Position numbers and translations under genes: made by a program. A DNA stretch of 64,000 nt, taken from Ignavibacteria bacterium. Lineage in GTDB: Bacteria; Bacteroidota; Ignavibacteria; Ignavibacteriales; Ignavibacteriaceae. The stretch spans positions 124,001-188,000 of the forward strand of contig JAFLBV010000004.1 in NCBI GenBank assembly GCA_017302895.1. Reading direction: 5' to 3'. Positions 61,144-64,000 of the stretch are shown one piece after another. Within the stretch, counting starts at the first letter, position 1. Each line of letters starts with the position of its first letter. The notes beneath the pieces are model-generated. The model searched no databases and had not been told where the DNA came from. It saw nothing but the letters and a program-made list of their open reading frames with translations.

Positions 61144-64000
61144 CTACTTCAACAACACTGACTTCACAGTCCGCGTGTAAACTGTGTTTCCTTTTTCCAA
61201 GGATTGCACATTTAACCGGAATATGTAAACACCCGACGAAACCTTTGAACCATCAAAACTTTTTTCGTGAATGCCTTTTTCCATTTCACCCGAGACCAGC
61301 TCTGTAACCTTCTGACCGGCGATGTTATAGACCGACAATGAAACGATACTTCTTTCTTTTAGTGAAAATTTTATCACGGTTTCAGGATTAAACGGATTTG
61401 GGTAATTTTGCCACAACCTGAATTCTTCAGGAGATGCAGTCTCATCTTTCTCTATCCCTGTCGGGTAATAGTGATATTTCGCACCGAAATGATGGAATAT
61501 CTGATCGATTCTTGCCCTGGTAACAGTAATAGAATTGAGGTGATCCGTTCCCCTGCCGACAACTATCGCATTGTGAAAGGTTATTGTATCACCCGTTTTC
61601 AGGTCGAAAGGCCCCGAATTGGCAAAAAGTCGCTGATCAGTGGCTGTGTTGTTCAACCACCCGGTGTTGGTAACAGGATCACCTGAGTATATAAATATCT
61701 TTGAAGATGTGCTGCAGGGAACTCCGCCGTAAAACTGACCATAGGGCCAAGTACAGGGATCAACCACTGAGCCGGTTTTTTGTCTTCCCTGCTGGTAGTT
61801 TCGCAGTTCTGTGGAATAAGTTGGGTCGCCGTGAGTGGGGTGCGAACCGATATAATGCTGCGAAGATGTGAGGCCCAGATTGGATGCGCCAGGGATTAAT
61901 CTGTTTTGGAAAGGTTTCCCCATCGGAACAATGGCAGTGTCGAGAGGAATATCCAAACCGGGATCATAAATGTTGTTTCCGTTCATGTCCTGAAAAGATA
62001 TCCCGGGTATGAAAACGGGCTGACCAAACAATATTGTCTGAAATACAGCGGGAGGATTCACACCGAAAGAGCCATCAGGTCCTTCGTTCCAGATATAACT
62101 GCTGTTTCTTATCGAATCTGTACCGAACAGATCATCCACATAATCACCCATGTCGGTATCACTCCACGCCGAAAAAATGGCATTGGAGATATTTGGTGTT
62201 ACAGTCCCTTTATTCACAATTTCATACCGGATAAATATTGCATCCCTTACCGCATAAGAAGACGAGTTTGGGAACGCATAAAGAGTCTGCCTCACTTCTA
62301 TCCCGGCAGGATATTCTGCGAATCTCCTTAATTCTCTCGGAACAGCATCGTTGTAAACACAATAATATGAGATTTCACCCAGAATCTCCGGCATGTCCTC
62401 GTTTGGCTCCCAGATTCCGTTATTATTCAAGTCAATTGGATCGTATATCCCGTTATGATTACCGTCCCAATACCTTGCACCTGACTGAACAGCATACTTC
62501 CAGTACTGCCAGCTCATTCCGAAAGCCGAATCCTCGAGTGCCACACGATAAATTCCGTTTCTCGGGTCCTCCGGCTGGGACCCTACAAGTCCTGTTTGAT
62601 AATCGTCTATTCTCGAGGCTGACATCACACTTGCCGTCCAGACTGCCCCGTCCTTGATTCCCGAAAGTGAAAACCCGTTTGAAAAAATAATCGGAATCGA
62701 ATCATATCTGATTGAGGATTTGCCTTCAATGCTGACATCTCCAATTACACCATTTCGGTCGAACGGTACCCATAATGACCCGGTCGTAAAACTGTCCTTC
62801 ACCTTTACACCATCTATTAAAAAGGCAAAAGTGAAATCGGAAGAAGCCAGAAAATGCGTCCCGCCGTTCATGAGGACACTCAGCCTCCCAAAATCACCCG
62901 GAGAAGCAATTTTCACAAAACCTCTGAATATGCCGTCATTTGTTGTGGAATCGTTATGAAGTCCGTCATCGTACAGGTTAAATTCCACCGGCACTTCGTT
63001 TAATGTGCCCCTGATTTTCCCGTTTAGACTCAGTAGATGATAACCTGCATAAACCAGAAAGAAAATTGAATCACCCAGTGCAGGAACAGCCGGAAGCATT
63101 TTTGTGGAGTAAATAACAGGAGGTGCCGCATTATCCCCCATTGTCAGTCCATTCCCCCACCAGATTTTTACTTTTCCGGTCGGTGATGACCTAAGACTTG
63201 AAAAAACAATCACCGGTGACACAGATTGAGGGTTAATGTTCAGATTCGCATCATCACCGGCATATCGAGTCAACTGAACGGGTGTCTGCCAGTTGACCCC
63301 GTTCTCGGAACTTGTAATCCTGAAAAAATCAGAATTTCTGAACCTACCGATTGTATATTTTACCTGCCGGTAGAAGATGTGCAGATTTCCCTGCGAGTCT
63401 TTATAAAATTTTGGATTTCTGATCTCTTCCACCGCTGTGAACGCCGTAGTGGTATCGCGCCATTGCCCTGAAGCAGCACTGTATTTCATCAGCATGATTT
63501 TCCTGTTGGCTACATTCTTTTCCTGACACGCAAGAATCATGTCTCCATTTCCTGCCGGAAGAAGTGTTGCGTTACAGAATCCACCCGTTGTCAGTATTTG
63601 ATACTCTGAAAAAGTGTTCCCGTTGTCTGTGCTTCTTGAAAACCCGATCGAATTCTGGTTCTGTGAAATTGCCAGAATTATATCGTTGCCGCCGTTGTAA
63701 ATCGCCGATGTTATTTTAAGCTGACTTTCAACTGCTATACCGGTGAACAGTTTTAGATACCTGGCTATTCCCCAGTTTTCGCCTCCGTCATTGGAGATTT
63801 TATATTTATAAATACCTCCCCCGACTCTAAAGATGGCGAGCATTCTGTTGTTCGCAGCTTTAACGAGAAACGGAACAGATAAACTGTCATCAAGTGAAAG
63901 AGTCGTTACTGTTGTATCAAAGAAAAGTGAAGGAGTGGTCCAGGTGACTCCCTGGTTATAGCTTTTTGAGAGGAAATACTGAACTCTGCCGGGGTAGAAA
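61144..64000 (-). CDS. Secreted BNR-repeat protein with type IX secretion sorting domain (N-terminus outside window)
   Basis: The frame stays open to the right edge, past the first internal ATG, so at least 951 residues of a longer protein are present. The N-terminal part of the fragment carries sialidase-type Asp-box repeats (SNDGGENWG, STDNGNTF, SSENGVNW), which fold as a beta-propeller. The middle has segments with calcium-type acidic repeats (DGNHNGIYDPIDLNNNGIWE, DMNGNNIYDPGLD). The last 80 residues (FRLWQNYPNPFNPETVIKFS, VSLSVYNIAGQKVTEL, GVYIFRLN) form a canonical Por/type IX sorting domain, so it is exported across the outer membrane and cell-surface attached or released. Substrate unknown; no sialidase catalytic residues were identified. 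Confidence 0.93.
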   Translation of the reverse strand, partial: FYPGRVQYFLSKSYNQGVTWTTPSLFFDTTVTTLSLDDSLSVPFLVKAANNRMLAIFRVGGGIYKYKISNDGGENWGIARYLKLFTGIAVESQLKITSAIYNGGNDIILAISQNQNSIGFSRSTDNGNTFSEYQILTTGGFCNATLLPAGNGDMILACQEKNVANRKIMLMKYSAASGQWRDTTTAFTAVEEIRNPKFYKDSQGNLHIFYRQVKYTIGRFRNSDFFRITSSENGVNWQTPVQLTRYAGDDANLNINPQSVSPVIVFSSLRSSPTGKVKIWWGNGLTMGDNAAPPVIYSTKMLPAVPALGDSIFFLVYAGYHLLSLNGKIRGTLNEVPVEFNLYDDGLHNDSTTNDGIFRGFVKIASPGDFGRLSVLMNGGTHFLASSDFTFAFLIDGVKVKDSFTTGSLWVPFDRNGVIGDVSIEGKSSIRYDSIPIIFSNGFSLSGIKDGAVWTASVMSASRIDDYQTGLVGSQPEDPRNGIYRVALEDSAFGMSWQYWKYAVQSGARYWDGNHNGIYDPIDLNNNGIWEPNEDMPEILGEISYYCVYNDAVPRELRRFAEYPAGIEVRQTLYAFPNSSSYAVRDAIFIRYEIVNKGTVTPNISNAIFSAWSDTDMGDYVDDLFGTDSIRNSSYIWNEGPDGSFGVNPPAVFQTILFGQPVFIPGISFQDMNGNNIYDPGLDIPLDTAIVPMGKPFQNRLIPGASNLGLTSSQHYIGSHPTHGDPTYSTELRNYQQGRQKTGSVVDPCTWPYGQFYGGVPCSTSSKIFIYSGDPVTNTGWLNNTATDQRLFANSGPFDLKTGDTITFHNAIVVGRGTDHLNSITVTRARIDQIFHHFGAKYHYYPTGIEKDETASPEEFRLWQNYPNPFNPETVIKFSLKERSIVSLSVYNIAGQKVTELVSGEMEKGIHEKSFDGSKVSSGVYIFRLNVQSLEKGNTVYTRTVKSVLLK

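Overview
The window is a piece of a bacterial chromosome from the Bacteroidota/Chlorobi (FCB) group, most likely an Ignavibacteria-like lineage. The evidence is a short primary sigma factor without region 1.1, two promoters fitting TTTG-N20/21-TAnnTTTG plus a related TTGACA-N18-TATATTTG promoter, many lipoproteins, and a large secreted protein ending in a type IX secretion sorting domain. Several core genes appear to start at TTG or GTG.

Layout. 1-1200 (+): the end of a LytS-type sensor kinase and its LytTR response regulator. 1209-2939 (-): a DEDDh exonuclease/GIY-YIG fusion. 3.2-20.1 kb (-): an accessory block that looks AT-richer than its surroundings. It holds two paralogous lipoproteins, two small membrane proteins, a PMCA-type Ca2+ ATPase, and a compact run of eight genes (7986-20106). 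In transcription order these are a lipoprotein with a possible vWA-like domain, a small membrane protein, a tubulin-like GTPase, a 1301-residue actin/Hsp70-like ATPase, a protein with a proline-rich 20-residue repeat tail, three TerD-family calcium-binding proteins, and an OmpA-like membrane protein. 20.1-20.8 kb is a gene-free divergent region with palindromes and direct repeats. 20.8-29.4 kb: a TlpA-like lipoprotein (+), then on the minus strand an unknown lipoprotein and the series GGDEF-like, deoB, eutN, eutN, rpoD, NlpC/P60.

29.4-61 kb (-) is a nearly uninterrupted core translation/transcription supercluster. Read from right to left: tRNA-Tyr, tRNA-Gly, tRNA-Thr, rpmG, tRNA-Trp, secE, nusG, rplKAJL, rpoBC, then (after a terminator and a promoter) rpsL-rpsG-fusA-tuf, the S10 operon, the spc operon with a tRNA-Gln between rplR and rpsE, map-infA-rpmJ, and rpsM-rpsK-rpsD-rpoA-rplQ closed by a strong terminator, followed by engB. 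61.1-64 kb (-): the C-terminal 950 or so residues of a secreted BNR-repeat protein.

The most interesting part is the TerD cluster. The cytoplasmic N-terminus of its OmpA-like protein carries four [FL]NLSK repeats that match the N-terminal strand motif of the TerD proteins encoded next to it. I infer a multi-protein assembly in which TerD proteins and two cytoskeletal-type NTPases are tethered to the inner membrane and, through the OmpA domain, to peptidoglycan. The neighbouring Ca2+ pump may supply the calcium link. This is inference from sequence and gene order; no function is proven here.
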